A stretch of 64,000 bases of DNA from NCBI GenBank assembly GCA_944990035.1, contig CALYLX010000158.1:124001-188000 (forward strand), read 5' to 3'. A program made the translations under genes and the position numbers. Source of the stretch: Clitopilus passeckerianus (lineage: Eukaryota > Basidiomycota > Agaricomycetes > Agaricales > Entolomataceae). Numbering within the stretch: the stretch's first letter is position 1; each line of letters opens with the position of its first letter. Below the pieces are notes generated by a model. The model was not told the DNA's origin. It saw only the letters and a program-made list of their open reading frames with translations, and made no database searches. Positions 33,526 to 46,195 of the stretch are shown here, one piece after another.

Positions 33526-35231
33526 TTAGCCACAAAATCCAACGTCCTGTACCACTACATCGCTGGGAGGGGTATGTGCTCTACGACGCCAACGGATCGA
33601 CGGCACGAGCTTGGCTATCTCCTCGATCACCTCTGAGGCCTGACGTCGCCCTTTCCCATACTCCCAAGTCATGATATCCAAGTCCCGGAGTGTCCACGTT
33701 TCGCAATAACGGGCAAAGTCTGCTCTCTGACCCAAGTTGTCGACCCCTTTCAGAAAAGTCTCCTACAAGCAAATGATGAGAATCCGGCTATGGAATTATC
33801 TGGAAGCACGACTTACTTGTTCCCATGGGGTTTCATAATCAACTTGGCCTTCAAAATATTCCACATCCAACTTCAGATGTTCAAGGCGACGGCATTTCGT
33901 CACGAGAGATTGTAGGAGGGAGGGTTTGAACGTGCCAACGTGCAGGGATAGCGATGTTAGTTGTACGCAAGGCAAGGCACGTAACAGCTCAATTGCCTGG
34001 GAATTCGACAGTTGTATCCCCTCCAGTCTGAAAACCGAAACCGATGAGCAGAGGTTGCCCAGAAGAGACTGGACTTTCCTCTGGGCCTGCACATCATGCC
34101 GAAGCCCTTCGGATATGGGGAGGCCGAGGGAAAGCTCCGTCAAATAAGGTAGGGAGAGGTCGCTGAAGCACTCGTGGAAGCGGTATCCCTGGCGTGCGGC
34201 AGGGTCGCGATCCAAGTAGCCGCAATGGCGCTCCGCTAACCGCAGGGAGTACAGGTTACGATGTCGAGAGAGAAATCTGCCGATGGAGGAGGGGTTGGTA
34301 AGTTCCTTGGGATTGAAGGACAGAGCCAAGCTCAATGAACGCAAACGGGTGAAGGTTTGGAGGTTGTCGAATATGGGGGATGTATTCATATACACGTTAA
34401 TGAATAACGATAAGTGCCGCAGGGTCCCAACGAAGTTGTTGATAAAGGCTACCAGGGCATCTCGTTGTTTGGCGTTCATTTGGGCAGGTAGGCGGTCCAA
34501 GGCCCTCGTGGTTATTGAGAGCTCCTGCAAGGATGCCGACGATAATGACGCTAAAGAGTCGACAGCTGAGGTCGAAAAAGCTATGTCCAAAATGAGGATA
34601 CGCAAGTTGGCGCTCATGGGTGGCAAAAATGCCGTGAATCGAGACTGGAAGTCCGGCATCGAGGATGCATGGAAAGTAGGCAGCCAACATATATGAAGTT
34701 CGGTGATTCCGGTAAGCCTTTCAATGAACATAGTGAGTTCAGCAAATCTTGCGTCAAGGCCATCAGGTATGCTTGGGGCGTTAGATGGCACTGGAGTTAT
34801 TGCCGGAGGGTTTGGTGTACGATGGAATAAGCGGTCAAAAAACCGCCTCAAAAGAGACTTGTCATGGCCTGGGGGTGTAGGAGTGGTGGATGGAGAGCGC
34901 CAGGGAGGGTTCAGACTCGCCCCGTTGAGAGCTTCTACGATTGAATGTGGCCATAGTTTCATCACCCTCACACGAGGTGTAATTCCAGGTCGTCTAGGTA
35001 ATTCTGCTCAGTCGTCGATTCCTTGCCTGTATGAGGATAGAGTACTCACTTCAGTCGCTCAGCCTCACTGAACATATCCACCGCCCTCGACTGGTAGAAC
35101 CCCACCTCTCGGTATTTTTGGTCGAGGGCATATTCCAAGAAAGCTCTATGAGCCGCAAGATATTTGGTTATTTCCGGATAACCGATGAAGTCTGCAATAT
35201 GAAGCCATATCTCTATCGGTAAGTCCTCCAT
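33526..35231 (-). CDS. F-box protein with long leucine-rich C-terminal region
   Basis: Exons 35231-35050, 34993-33817 and 33762-33526 join in frame through 56- and 54-nt introns to give 531 residues. The start MEDLPIEIWLHIADFIGYPE is a classical F-box, which would bind Skp1 in an SCF ubiquitin ligase. A Pro-rich, basic spacer follows. Irregular LRR-like segments follow from about residue 150 (for example TELHICWLPTF, LRILILDIAF, LRHLSLFINVY, LRSLSLALSFN, LTSLSLHVGTF, LEHLKLDVEYF), the presumed substrate-binding part. Such proteins are greatly expanded in agaricomycetes and individual targets are unknown. Confidence 0.82.
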
Positions 35232-37207
35232 GGTGGATTGAGAACTCAACGAGGTGGCAGGGAGGAGTCATTGTTGAAGTTCTCCGCGTCAATGTTAACG
35301 ACAACGAAGATGCTGTGCAGGGCACTGGTGTCACGCCAAGCACAGTGCCGCTTGACATGTCTGTCACCACGATGTAGTCGCAGGCATTGCATTGCATTGG
35401 GTCAAGGACGGGCTCCTTGAACGTTCGCTCATCTACAAGAACGACCTGGTCAATACACGTATTCAGACCCTCGAAGACGCGTCCCTGTCATGCAAATAAT
35501 TCCATCGTTTTACACCTCAATTTCTGGGCTAGGTTGCGAGTCATTTTATCCCCTTGCCTCCCACCGATCCCGGACAATAACCTGTCAGAATGAGATCCTT
35601 CATCGCTTGCGGCAAATGCCTAGCTTGACACTGCAGATCTTGCCGCGGTGGACAATGCATCTGAGGTTGACAGCAAGGCTAATATTGATCGACAATCGAA
35701 ATCGAAAACACTCTCGAGTTCTTCGGTCGTATTGTAGAACAGTTCACTGTTCTACTGGGAACTAGCTACTGGAGGTCTTGAGTGTGTGCTGTGATCCCAA
35801 AGCTGCTACGCGAGTACGCGTCTCATGGAGGACAGCAGCGTTCACATGCCTCCGAAGCGAAGTCTGTAATTTTTTCCGACAAGTTCATTTCATCTTGCAA
35901 TGACGTTCGACATAATTTCGCATAGCTGGAAGACTATCATTCCATCCCTCGTTACCGGCGGTTCTTCTCAGACGTTAGACGGGACCGCCTGAGAGGTCAA
36001 ATTTGATATTACCAGTCTGGGGTATGTGGAGAAGGTGGGAGTTGTGTTCTTCTGTCCGATGTCGGGATTCGTTCACCAACGCTATGTTTTCACTTCACAG
36101 CAGACTGCTCAGACGCACGTGGAGGCTAGAGCATAGACTGTTAGTCTTTGAATTGCCTCGAGAGACCCTAACTACCACTGACGGAAAATGTCCTGGTCAT
36201 CGATTAATACTTCCAAGTTGGGCACAAAGGCATCGCTGGGAGTTTCCTATTGGCAAGCACCCTCTCCGTCGCGGAGGGAGTCAGTCAGCAGCTGGGAAGA
36301 TGGTCAGTAGAGATTCTGTCTCGAGATACATACAGTTTCATAAATTAGCCATTCCGTCAATCGGAGTGTCAGGGTGGTTGCGTGTTCTTTGCACTGTTCA
36401 GGGAAAGACTAGGACAATGAGATCTTAGCGTTGCCAGGCCAGGCACCACTGAGGGTCAAAATGGGCTAAGGCCGTCTGGATCGAGGCGCCCACATTGTCC
36501 TTCTGTTTTCTGAATGAGATCATAGGAACGGTCTGCAGTCTGCGGTTGTTACTGACAACAGTAGATAAGAGCTTTGGCGCGAGCTAAGGTAGTATGGCTA
36601 TATCTCAGCTCATGTACGTCTACATCGATAATCCGCCTTCTTACATGAGACCCACAACTACATGTGCGTTATCAAGTCTGCTGACACTGTGACAGATGAA
36701 AGGGAGTCCGCCGGTGACAGAGGAGAATGGAAGTGAATGGAACCCTGCGCCACTGGTGATGGCTCTCGACCATCTGTCCGAGCCGGCTGCGGCATCTCTG
36801 ATCGGCGCCGGTCATTAATCTCCTAAATCGCAGAAATGCCCTGAAGAAAATGTACGTCGATGCCTCAGATCAACGCTGAATGACCGCTGTTGGGTTAGAG
36901 TAGGTGGCGTAGCTAGGCAACTTCAGAGCACACCACCTCCGCCAGTCGGAGGCGAGAATTTAGGATGTTCAAACGTATTCAAAACCTGTCATAGACGAGT
37001 CATTCATTCATTCGTTCAAAAGTGTAAATCCCGACGGTTCACAACGTATTCTACGCGAACAGCCGTAGGTATGTGGTCCAAAAGAAGGTGACAATGGGGA
37101 GCGAATAAGCGGCAACTCAGCTGAATCATGAATCCCGACGCGCAACAAGACCCAGGGACGTTCAGGGTCTACTTCTCCCATTCGCTGAGCTCTGGAGAGG
37201 AATTGCA
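35232..37207. other. Long intergenic stretch, no gene recognised
   Basis: About 2 kb with only short ORFs and no recognisable domain, tRNA or clear repeat. Two of the longest ORFs (36003-36428 and 35490-35765) have no intron-exon logic or conserved motifs. Confidence 0.5.
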
Positions 37208-38485
37208 TCAAGGCAACGCCTTGTCGCCAGGAACTTCAATCTCTGAGTCATTGCTCTGGACTTTCGGGCTCAAAAAGATCCAGCCAAACGTTCTTATCTC
37301 CTCTCCTTTCTTCCCAAAATATAAATCCGTCTCGTAAATCCAATTCAACGTGCCAACGATACAGTCTCGTAGCATTTGAACGTAAGCTGTGAGATCAGCT
37401 TTGATGACAGGATCTGGAGGCGTCGCTGGGTGGATCGCGGTTGCGGAGGCGACTAAGGGCGTGAAAGGGATCCAACTAGGGATTAGACTGGATCCATTCG
37501 AGGGCGGAGAGGGTGTTGGATCTAGTAGAGATCGCTCTTCCGCGATAAATGCGTCAATGTATTGCTTAATGAGGTTGCCAGCGTAATTGAGTGCACCCTG
37601 CACTGAAAGGCGTTTATGACGCATGAGCAGCGATATGAGATTCCTCTCGTTTCCTTGAGCCTGATCGTGGTTGAAAGCGGCGACATCCTGAGCAGTATAG
37701 ACGACTGAATTAGCAAGACCGACCACAAAGCATTGCATGACAAAGTCTTACTATGGAACAGGAGACGATGTCATTAGCCAGAACTTTCAATTTGTCAAGG
37801 GTCCTGGTGATCGTTTCGTCGGTGACAGTTAGAGTCAAGTTTTGCGCCAATTCGAAGAGATCGAAGATCATGAACAGTCCGGAGAGGTCCCTGTTCATTG
37901 ATAGGTAGGCTTCAATTGCAGGGTCCAATGTGTTCATTCCCTCCGTAACGGACGAGCATTGCGCTACTCGAAAGGATTTGACAGAGGATCCAAACCGACC
38001 CTTCCAGTTCTGGTTCGCTTTCGAGGCGAGTCGCTCAAGGGGCTTTTTCAAGCTGAACACTGAGGTTAAGCTCACACAAAGAAGGACTGTTGAGCATTCA
38101 CGGACCAGCAAAATATGTCGTGGTGAACGAGAGATAATACGCCATCGCCATCATCCACGTTCCTCCAGTATGCCTGGGCATCCGGATACCCTTTGCCATA
38201 TTTGACGCGACGAGCAGACAGAATGACCAGAGTGAGGAAATCGGTCAGAAGCCGGAGTTGTGTCGGATCGGAGCCAGGAAAGCAAATAGCAGCTAGCAAA
38301 CCGACCTTCATTGCGGTCAATCGCTCGCGCTCCAGTGACGACAGAACATGGCTTCCATTGATGAATCTGGACTCAATTATGAAGGTTTCAGAAGCTTTAG
38401 TTATAGTTTTACATGCGGGATTGGCTCTCAACTCGAACGAGCGGCTAAGACTGGGTAAATCGGGCAGCTGATAGCTAGGAGCCAT
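37208..38485 (-). CDS. Sesquiterpene synthase-like protein with eroded metal-binding motifs
   Basis: Exons 38485-38220, 38162-38106, 38052-37752 and 37687-37208 give 367 residues, the usual length of basidiomycete sesquiterpene synthases. Family blocks are MAPSYQLPDLPSL, SDPTQLRLLTDFLTLV, YLSMNRDLSGL (effector Arg), QAQGNERNLISLLMRHK, VQGALNYAG and MLRDCIVGTLNWIYETDLYF. Catalytic positions deviate. The NSE motif (N-D-x-x-S-x-x-x-E) aligns with I-D-V-A-A-F-N-H-D. The Arg normally preceding YFG is Leu. The aspartate-rich motif after TDFLTL appears as DDGD, and only if a 57-nt intron (38163-38219) is accepted. The first intron has a weak acceptor; the second (53 nt) has a good branch-like CTTAAC. 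The fold is clear but catalysis is doubtful: it may be a pseudoenzyme or a decaying gene with open frame. Confidence 0.75.
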
Positions 38486-39135
38486 GGAAGAGCCTCAATC
38501 ATTCGCTCACAGGCGAGGATGGTGAGAATTTCTTCGGGATTTTTGGGATCAGTTCATCACAGTGGCTGTAGCCAAACACAACCAAATCGATCTTCATTGG
38601 GTCGGTTTGCTTCCTTTTCTACCTCCGCTTTGACTCTTGTACTCTCTCATGTTGCCAGGAGCTGTAATCTGTGGAATATCTTAGCAACATGCTTTCTTTG
38701 CTGTTCTCCAGGAATCGGACAAACCAGTTGGTTCTGAACTAGCTCAGATTCAGACTTATCGAGGGACTCTGCTCGGCTGTCCAGGGTTTAATCGAGGCTC
38801 CCAAGCTCGCCACAGACGACATTCAGCCACCCTCATGGTTCCCTCCGGGGATTCGGGAAAGGGTGCGATTTAGCTGTGATCAGAAAACGCCGGAAAACCG
38901 GACCTGGAATCTTGCCCAATATGGCAGTTCTGAACAAGTGATGGTAAGCGGAGATACTGGTCGACCCTTTTTGACACACTTGGGTTAAGTATAAAGATGC
39001 GAAGTGCCTCGAGGCCAAAGACGCCCTCAGCGACACCCCACACGAGGCTCTCCCCCATAAAACAGTGGGTCCCGTCGAATCTTGCGTCCTCCCTCCCTCG
39101 ATCACATTACTTCGTCCTGGGTTCATTGTTTCAAA
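38486..39135. promoter_or_regulatory. Shared divergent promoter region (terpene synthase-like / HMG-box gene)
   Basis: This is 650 bases between two divergently transcribed starts. A TATAAA at 38990-38995 lies about 140 bases before the HMG-box ATG. Nothing else is recognised. Confidence 0.4.
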
Positions 39136-40622
39136 ATGCCTGCCGACCGATCTAAATCAATAAAACGCGCTGAGGATAATTGTGAGTCCCGAGTTCACGT
39201 CTTCGAGTCAAGAAACTGTTTCCTGATTCATTGTTCAGTCCTTACCTGGACCGTCCCGGTCGAGCCTACATCAGCATGTGCTGGTGGTTCCGCCTTTATC
39301 TCTACCTTCTCATCGACATTTTCGGATGACTTTGATGATGGTCCACCACCTCTTGTCGATCAGGACACCGTCCTCTTCCCTCCTACCGATGCGAGCACCC
39401 GCGCTCGTAAACCGGCCCATAGCAAGAAGAAAGCCGAAGATCACATCCCTCGTCCTCCCAACGCCTTCATTCTCTTCCGATCGTCTTTCATCAAGGGCCA
39501 ACATGTATCGACAGAAGTCGAGACCAACCACAGTACCCTCTCCAAGATCATTGGCCTTACCTGGAAGAACCTTCCCGACGACGAACGCAAATTTTGGCAC
39601 GCAAAGGCCAAGGTCGCTCTCGACGAACACAAACGCAAGTTCCCTCAGTATACATTTAGGCCGACGCATGGGAAGAGTAAAGGGGTATCGGAGAAGCGGA
39701 AGGTTAGGGAGGTAGGGCCGAAGGATCCAGTGCGGTGTGCGAAGATCGCCGAGTTGTTAGTGCAGGGGAAGAAGGGTCAGGAGTTGGATGCCGCCATTCA
39801 GGAGTTCGACAAGCATCACGTTCCGCAGGTCGTCACTCGCTTTGATCAGCCGATTACAGCACGCTCGTATCGACGTTCATCGTCAGTACCTGCTCTCGAT
39901 GTGCTGGCGAAGTCGACAGGCTCCTCCAAGACACAGAAGCCCAGAGCGACAAGTACTCAACCTAGTTTACTTGTTGATCCGTCGCCTTCCTTCTCTGAGA
40001 TGCCGATGCCACAGACACCATCTGAGGCCTCATACTCATCGTTCGATCAGTATTCATCTCCTGTGACGCCATCGGATTCCTTCATCGTAAGTCACCCCTT
40101 TCTTCTTCAATATCAACATCCTAACGAATATCTTTACAGGACTTCAGCACCTTCTCATTCAACCAACACTCATACGGCGCCTCAATACCGCTCTCGCACG
40201 ACTCTATCTGCCCGTCAGATGCTTCGAATACGCTATTCGACTACTCGCAGAGTAGTTACGGTCAAAGCCCGGTCGAACTCACCGTCGACACCTCGTATCT
40301 CCCGATGAACGACTGGAACTGCCCTTCACCAGCTTCAGTCGACAGTCCCTCACCCGCGACTCCCTCATCGTGTATGAGCAGCCCCATGCCCGACGCCGCC
40401 TTCTCTCAATACGCGTTCGACGCACTGCAAGCCTCGCTGGCGAAGGCTTACAACGCATCGTTCACAGGATACCCGGAGAGCTGCGCCGCACAGTACAACA
40501 CTTCCTTCCCGACCGAGGCACCTGCCGCGGCTTACCCTTCTTTCGAACAAGACTGTGGCAAAGTCCATATGGTTGGCCAAGATCTCGATTTCTCGGCGCT
40601 CATGTCAGGTTATGCCCTTTAG
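39136..40622 (+). CDS. HMG-box transcription factor
   Basis: Exons 39136-39181, 39239-40086 and 40140-40622 give 458 residues. A single HMG box lies at about residues 84-160: HIPRPPNAFILFRSSFIKGQ, then LSKIIGLTWKNLPDDERKFW and AKVALDEHKRKFPQYTFRP. It is of the sequence-specific SOX/MATA type that bends DNA. The N-terminus is short and acidic. The C-terminal 290 residues are rich in Ser, Pro, Tyr and Gln with TPSEASYSSFDQYSSPVTPS-like stretches, suggesting an activation region. The first intron is 57 nt and open in frame; the splice is chosen because it fits the consensus (GTGAGT...TTCAG). Related basidiomycete HMG proteins control mating and fruiting, but nothing here fixes the role. Confidence 0.88.
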
Positions 40623-43223
40623 GTACCGGCTACCCCGGGCACTGTGGATTCTCTCAGGATGGACGCTTCTCTTCATCAGCCCTTCCCATCCGCTCGATAA
40701 CTCTCACTGGCATTCGAACACTTCACCCAGCTCCTCCCCAACAAGTATTTATTTCGCATTTATCATTACCCTTCTTTTCCGGCGATAACTTCCCACCTCC
40801 TTCCTCCTCGGTGATTCCAATTCACCGGCTCGCCTTCGTTCTAAATGAACCGGCATCAGGCGACGATTTATTCAAGTCAATAAAATACTTGAATACTGCC
40901 ACGAATGAAATGATGCTCTTCTATTATTATTGATGTATATTACTTTGTAGATGGTCACAGGATTTTGTTGTACGCGAATGAATTGCACGGCAAACGGAGT
41001 CGTGTTTTTAATATTCCGGTAGATTATTCTCGACGTCCAATCAATCTTACACAATAAGCGTAGACTCGGTTGGCGCCATAATATTTCGTATCTAGTACAG
41101 TCTGTAATATACAGAGTATACCCTTTCGCAATTATATTGCTATAGCTTTAGGTCTACAAGGCGGTCCAGCTGGAAACGAGAGGTTTGAAGCGCTGGACGT
41201 ACGCCTTCGGTTCAACTCAGGAAGGCATTGTATTCGCATGGCAGCCCATATAAGGAAATCCTTGATAAAGTTGATCAATCTATCATTGTTCCCAATTCGC
41301 TTTGTACAGGGTTAAGAGCCACGTTGGGTGGTTATGATTCAACTAGAAGTCTTTGGAACGCCTCGTGAACAGGACGCTAGTCCATGAACTCATTGAAGGC
41401 GGCACGCAAACGTCAACCTTGGGAGAACGAAATCGTTTTGGCATCTTTATCACCTTTGCGTGATCAAGGTTGAGGTCCACAAGCATCAGCTGGACGGAAG
41501 GCAGCCCCGTTTGGATCTACATACGCCGCCCCGGATTACGCCGGTTAAGGTCTTATCTCACAGATGTCGGGTCATGGGATTTCTCTAAGATTTCTCGCCA
41601 ATGTGGATCGGAATGACGACGAAGGGAGGATTTAGTCCATTGGTACATGGAAACCATCAAGGCAATACAAGCAAATCAGGAGCTGGCTTGCTTGTAGTCT
41701 TGTCGCTTGAGGGAGGTTAATCCCTCCTATCCCTCCTGAATATCAATCGCTAAGTTAATCATGCTGATGAGCCGCCGTAATCAAGATGAAAGACACGACT
41801 TGAAGATTCTGGAGCTGCTGTGGACTGGTGCATGCCGTAATAGAACGAGAACCCTCCCCCTTCGAATAGAATCTTCTGCTACTCTGGGAACTTTCGGGAG
41901 CTCTGTATTGAGAACCACGCGGTTTCGTGGATCCAAAGTGATTTGAGGAGACGCTAATACGCTAAAGCGGCTTAAGTATGATTTGATAAGATCACAACAG
42001 CTAGAGAATGAGCGAGTACGAAGTTGCAACAAGGGTGTATCAGAAAAGCTGTTGTTGGACACTCAGTGGGTCCATCCCATGCCGAAGCAATGATTACTAC
42101 GCATCTGTGCCAGTAAGTACGGTTGAGTATATTCCGTTCTCTATCCTACTACATTGTACTTAGTCGAATTTCAGCCTTGTTGACCTCTAGAAGCTAGAAA
42201 GCCACCGAACATCCATTACCTCCACCAGAAAGGGGGATGAAAGAATGTTATGCGATGCGCCACTGGATAACGGCGTCAAGGATCTACATGAATGACAATG
42301 TAACTCTTCAAGCCTTCAAGGGCTAGATCAGCAAATCCACCTGTCAAACCATGTGTGCTTAGAATCTATAGCTCCACGGCTCAACCCACTTCTTTGGAGA
42401 TATGCCCTTCCCCCTTCCTTTGCTAGCCAGGTCCGATTCCTCACCGCCTTGTCATTTTTCTCCAACAATTAGCGGCAAGATAGACTAGCCGACGGGCAGT
42501 ACAGTACAAGTTGCCACGTTGGGGACTATAAGGTGTTGCTAAGTATAGTGCATCGTCCAGCACTGGCGGGAAGATTGATCCGATGTAGTGAAAGATCCCG
42601 ACCTCCGTATGCCGGAGTTCCTAGCTACTTGTTCTGAGTTTGTAGAGAGCAGCCCAAGGATGCGGAATCAGTGCCTAGATAATGAAATATTCTCCGTCGC
42701 TATACCATTGGTGATCTCAGTGGTAGCGATCCGCCACATATCCAAATGGACAGCTCTCGTCATTATTCAATTGCCGGGAGTCTAAATACCTCTTCGAGGT
42801 TGCTATCCCAGCCCAATCCTTGAGAAAAGGCAGGCGGCGGAGTTTACAGGAGGCCTTTGAAAGAAGCTCATACTGAGAATAATCCGCCACGCGCCTCGTG
42901 CGTCACAGGAACACTTTGACGCTGGCCTAGAACCCGCTATCATCGCATGAGGCCGTGCATAGTTAGATCCCTATATGTTATGAGGCATCCTCGGCCGAGG
43001 TCTCGCCTACGAGAATCCTCATTGAACATCAGAATCTCGTCGAAGACGAAGACGAGCGGAGGGCTTGTAATAGCAGTACAAACATCGGGTTCGTGCCTCC
43101 CCGTATAGATTTGTTCCACCACACAGGAAATCCGTGTTGGCAGCCAGATCCATTAAAAGTACGTTTCCGAACTCCTACGCAACCAGAACAAAGGCATGGA
43201 TGCGAAACTATTTGGATTTGTAG
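40623..43223. other. Long intergenic stretch, no gene recognised
   Basis: About 2.6 kb. The first 300 bases are probably HMG-gene 3' UTR (ORFs there are continuations in other frames). The remainder holds only short ORFs without recognisable features. Confidence 0.5.
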
Positions 43224-43958
43224 CTATATTTCGAAAATCCACCGAAGGCGGTCATCCTCTAGTCGTCCTCTAAATTCGGAGGCCCATATTCTTGATCCTT
43301 GCGCGGAGTAATCACCCAGCCAGGATTTAGCCATGAATGTCCTCAAGAGATCTTGTGTTGCCTGCACCGTAAATACGATCCCCTGACTAAATGCTTGAGC
43401 TTTTTGTAGACTTGGATCCTCACCAATTGCTTCGACCTCAGTTCGACTCCACCCTGTCATTTTCATTGCATCCGGGAGTTTACGGGCAGAACCCTTTGTG
43501 TGAACACGAAATTTGAGTACACTTTGACCGGCCTGAGGTCCAGGTTCTTCTGTTGCCTGTCCCTGTATAAGCGTTGGCTCCGAAGCAAGCTTGCTTTCTG
43601 TGATGAGCTTTCGGAGCGTCTTCATGTCACCTATGCAGCGATTAAGTGCACGTTCCTTGTGTGACTCATACACGTCGGTATTTGTTAGGGTCGTGACGCG
43701 GAAGAAATACGCTGCCCGTAGCCTCTGGGTCGGATTGGAAATGAGATGTCGAAGTTGAGCAGGGGACAACATATGAGTTATGATATCGAGTAGGATCGGG
43801 ATAATCGGTAAATATGGAATAGGGTTATCTTTACAGGGATCAAAGCCTCTTGTAAGTGTCATTTCAAAGGGAATTTTGCGCAGAGGTAACGTCGACATCG
43901 TGGGGGCCAGTAATCTATATTGGTTGGATGACCCGTCTGCCTGGCCTAAATTGACCAC
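43224..43958 (-). CDS. Hypothetical protein, single-exon ORF
   Basis: An uninterrupted ORF of up to 244 codons. The likely start is the ATG at MSTLPLRKIPFEM, 20 codons in, giving about 225 residues. Composition is balanced and protein-like, with segments such as IPILLDIITHMLSPAQLRHL and VTTLTNTDVYESHKERALNR, but no domain was recognised. It lies 75 bases downstream of the F-box/LRR gene on the same strand. It could be an independent gene, a former 3' exon of that gene, or part of an old element. Support is length and composition only. Confidence 0.4.
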   Translation of the reverse strand: MVNLGQADGSSNQYRLLAPTMSTLPLRKIPFEMTLTRGFDPCKDNPIPYLPIIPILLDIITHMLSPAQLRHLISNPTQRLRAAYFFRVTTLTNTDVYESHKERALNRCIGDMKTLRKLITESKLASEPTLIQGQATEEPGPQAGQSVLKFRVHTKGSARKLPDAMKMTGWSRTEVEAIGEDPSLQKAQAFSQGIVFTVQATQDLLRTFMAKSWLGDYSAQGSRIWASEFRGRLEDDRLRWIFEI

Positions 43959-44033
43959 TGTAACATCCGTCGGCTGCTAATTTGTCAACTATAATTGGGG
44001 CAGAACAATGTCGGAGAACATACCAGTATCAAC

Positions 44034-45758
44034 TCATTCACCAATCGATGTACTCTGCGACTGCGGTACCTTCAATTCCACAACCTCGGCGGCCCCACCT
44101 GGCAGTCCTCGCACGGCTTCATCAAATTCCTTCCATCCTGGTTGTTTTCCTTGAGAAAGCCCATGAGCCATGGCCTTATTGAGTTTCGGAAATAGAAGAG
44201 CAATACAGCTCAAGACTTGCGACGGTTCTTCTAAATGTGAGTATCGAAAATTGAGCTGTCGGAGGGAATTGGCCGCATGTCCAAACACGCTTGATTTTGT
44301 CTCGAATGGTCCACAGGCGATAGCGATACTGAGTGTTCTCAGATTTATGCAATGTTTCGAAAGGGGGGTCAAGCCAGATAGCGTCATGCGTGTTTCTTTG
44401 CCGTCGTCTGGCCACAAGGTAAGCTCTTCTAAGAGCGGCCAGGCCTCAGCTATATGCTTCAAGAAGTCGTCTGTTAGCACAGTGTGCGGAAAACCCTCGA
44501 GTATCACGAGGGAAAGTTTTCCTAGCGAAAGGATGGGTGATAGTAGGGCAGTATCTTCGAAAACTGGGGGGAAGGTGAAGTACTCGTAGCAGAGGGTAAG
44601 GACCGACAAATTCACGAAACGGCCGAGGGGGGTAATCAATTGATTGAAATCAGCAGGTCCGTATCCAACATATGCCTCAATCCGGGTTACGGTGGTTGGG
44701 GCGTTGCTGAAAATAACATCAAGGTCTTCACACCCAAAATAGGCCACCTCCATAGCGATGAGTTCCGGGAAGGCGTTGCGAAAGGAAGTCGGCGCAAGCC
44801 GTGGAGTAGGTCGCTCAGGCCATGGATTTCTTGGTCTTGGCAGTCGGTCAAAGTCGTTACTATTCCCAATGCAAAGATGTAATAGCCCGGGAAGCTGCCC
44901 AATCCTGTGCACCAGATTGGCTGTGACGTCCTCGACGCTGATATCCACTGTTGTGAGGTCGTTGAAGCCAGCCAGAAAGGTTTCTAAGGTGAACCCAGTC
45001 CTTGAAGTAATCTTGAGTTCATGTACCAGGCTAGGAAGCCGAACGGTGCGCAAGTGAGGGCAGCACCTCGCAACGAAATGGAGGAGATGCAGGATGGTAG
45101 GGTGATCGCTTTCGGCATCGTCTTCAAGTTGATCATCGTCCCGATGTATCGAAATCTTTTGAAGAGGCTCTCCGAGCAAGGCTGGTAAGTATTCTACACA
45201 GGGAAATTCAGGGTAATTGAAAAGAGTTAGATGGAGGGAGTTTAGTCGAGGCAACAAACACTTGAGAGGCCGATAAGTACACAGCTGTCGAAGCACACTC
45301 TCCTCAACTCCAAAGGTATCGTGAGTTGCAATATACAGAGCTCGTATCTTGTAACTGTAGTGATCAAATCTCTGCCAGTCATCTGGCGTGATGGGTCTGA
45401 CAAAGTGCTGTTCGAGGTGTCACTGGGTCGCGAACCCGCGAAATACGGAAGAATGCTCACAACCAATCCGGAAGGTTCGAGCTTCCAAAGATCGCCCGGC
45501 ATCACTTTCGTTAGAGGAGCCAAAGATTCTTGTGTCCACCAAAGTGTATCAGTCGCGGGTTCTAGTAGCAAAAGTCGGTGAAACCTTTGGTTTTTCAGGG
45601 AAGTGGGAGCCGACCTGACCTTGAAAGGATCGACAAGTCTGAGCTAAAGCTGCCAAAGAGGACCGATTCCGCTGAGTATACTGGGAATCTACGTCCTCTA
45701 CATCTATGGAGTTGGCAATAGCCATCCGAATTTCGAGAACGCTTAGGCATGGATGCAT
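44034..45758 (-). CDS. F-box-like/LRR protein (paralogue of 62332-63977)
   Basis: Exons 45758-45620, 45561-45461 and 45407-44034 give 537 residues. The N-terminus MHPCLSVLEIRMAIANSI with LAALAQTCRSFQ is the divergent F-box form common in agaricomycetes. EPATDTLWWTQESLAPLTKV follows across the first intron. The rest is irregular leucine-rich repeats (PRLNSLHLTLFNYPEFPCVE, TTVDISVEDVTANLV, LEELTLWPDDGKETRM). The same intron positions occur in the paralogue at 62332, but here intron 1 is 58 nt and intron 2 contains stops, so the splicing is well constrained. It probably recruits a substrate to an SCF ubiquitin ligase; the target is unknown. Confidence 0.8.
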
Positions 45759-46092
45759 GATCGTGCTCCGAAGTGCCAGATGTCTGCCAGTGAATTCGGA
45801 AGTACTCAGCGGAGTGCGAATGCCATTCGGCTCTTACCTCGCGACTTTGATGGAAAAATGCCTTAGAGCTTGACTCGACGGTTTGACCCTCGTGACGGTC
45901 GTTTTTCACCTTTCACCCTCTTGCTGGCTTCACAAATTCGTGTTGCCAGGCGTCAACGAGGCCTCAATGCATCATCGTTTCCATCCAGTTTCCATCCAAA
46001 TGCAGGGCAACTGGCACTGGCCCGGAGTAGCTAGATAACATTAACTGGGACCGCGTATACTTGAGTTAATAAACAGATGAGGCTTGCCTCAT
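45759..46092. other. Spacer before the tRNA-like repeat array
   Basis: No gene. A possible very degraded tRNA-like remnant (minus-strand AGTTAATGTTATCTAGCTACTC, about 46027-46050) is not counted as a copy because the T-arm block is missing. Confidence 0.35.
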
Positions 46093-46195
46093 GCCCCCCT
46101 TCCAGAATTGAATCAGGTCTGCCGCTGAAGGTAGGCTTGCTTTTGGAAGAATGCCATTGGAGTGATAGGCATCATTATCCGCTGAGCTACGGGGC
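46093..46195 (-). repeat. tRNA-like repeat copy 1
   Basis: Minus-strand reading starts GCCCCGTAGCTCAGCGGATA, a good A box. The T-arm block CCTGA-TTCAAT-TCTGG and terminal GGGGGGC pair loosely with the start. The region between is ~60 nt and has no normal anticodon arm. Confidence 0.6.

Noticed and set aside
37752..37800. Reading NDIVSCSID at the exon junction as the true NSE motif of the terpene synthase
   Set aside because: The following HDQAQGNERN aligns with the residues normally directly after the NSE Glu, placing the motif nine residues later; kept as a caveat only.
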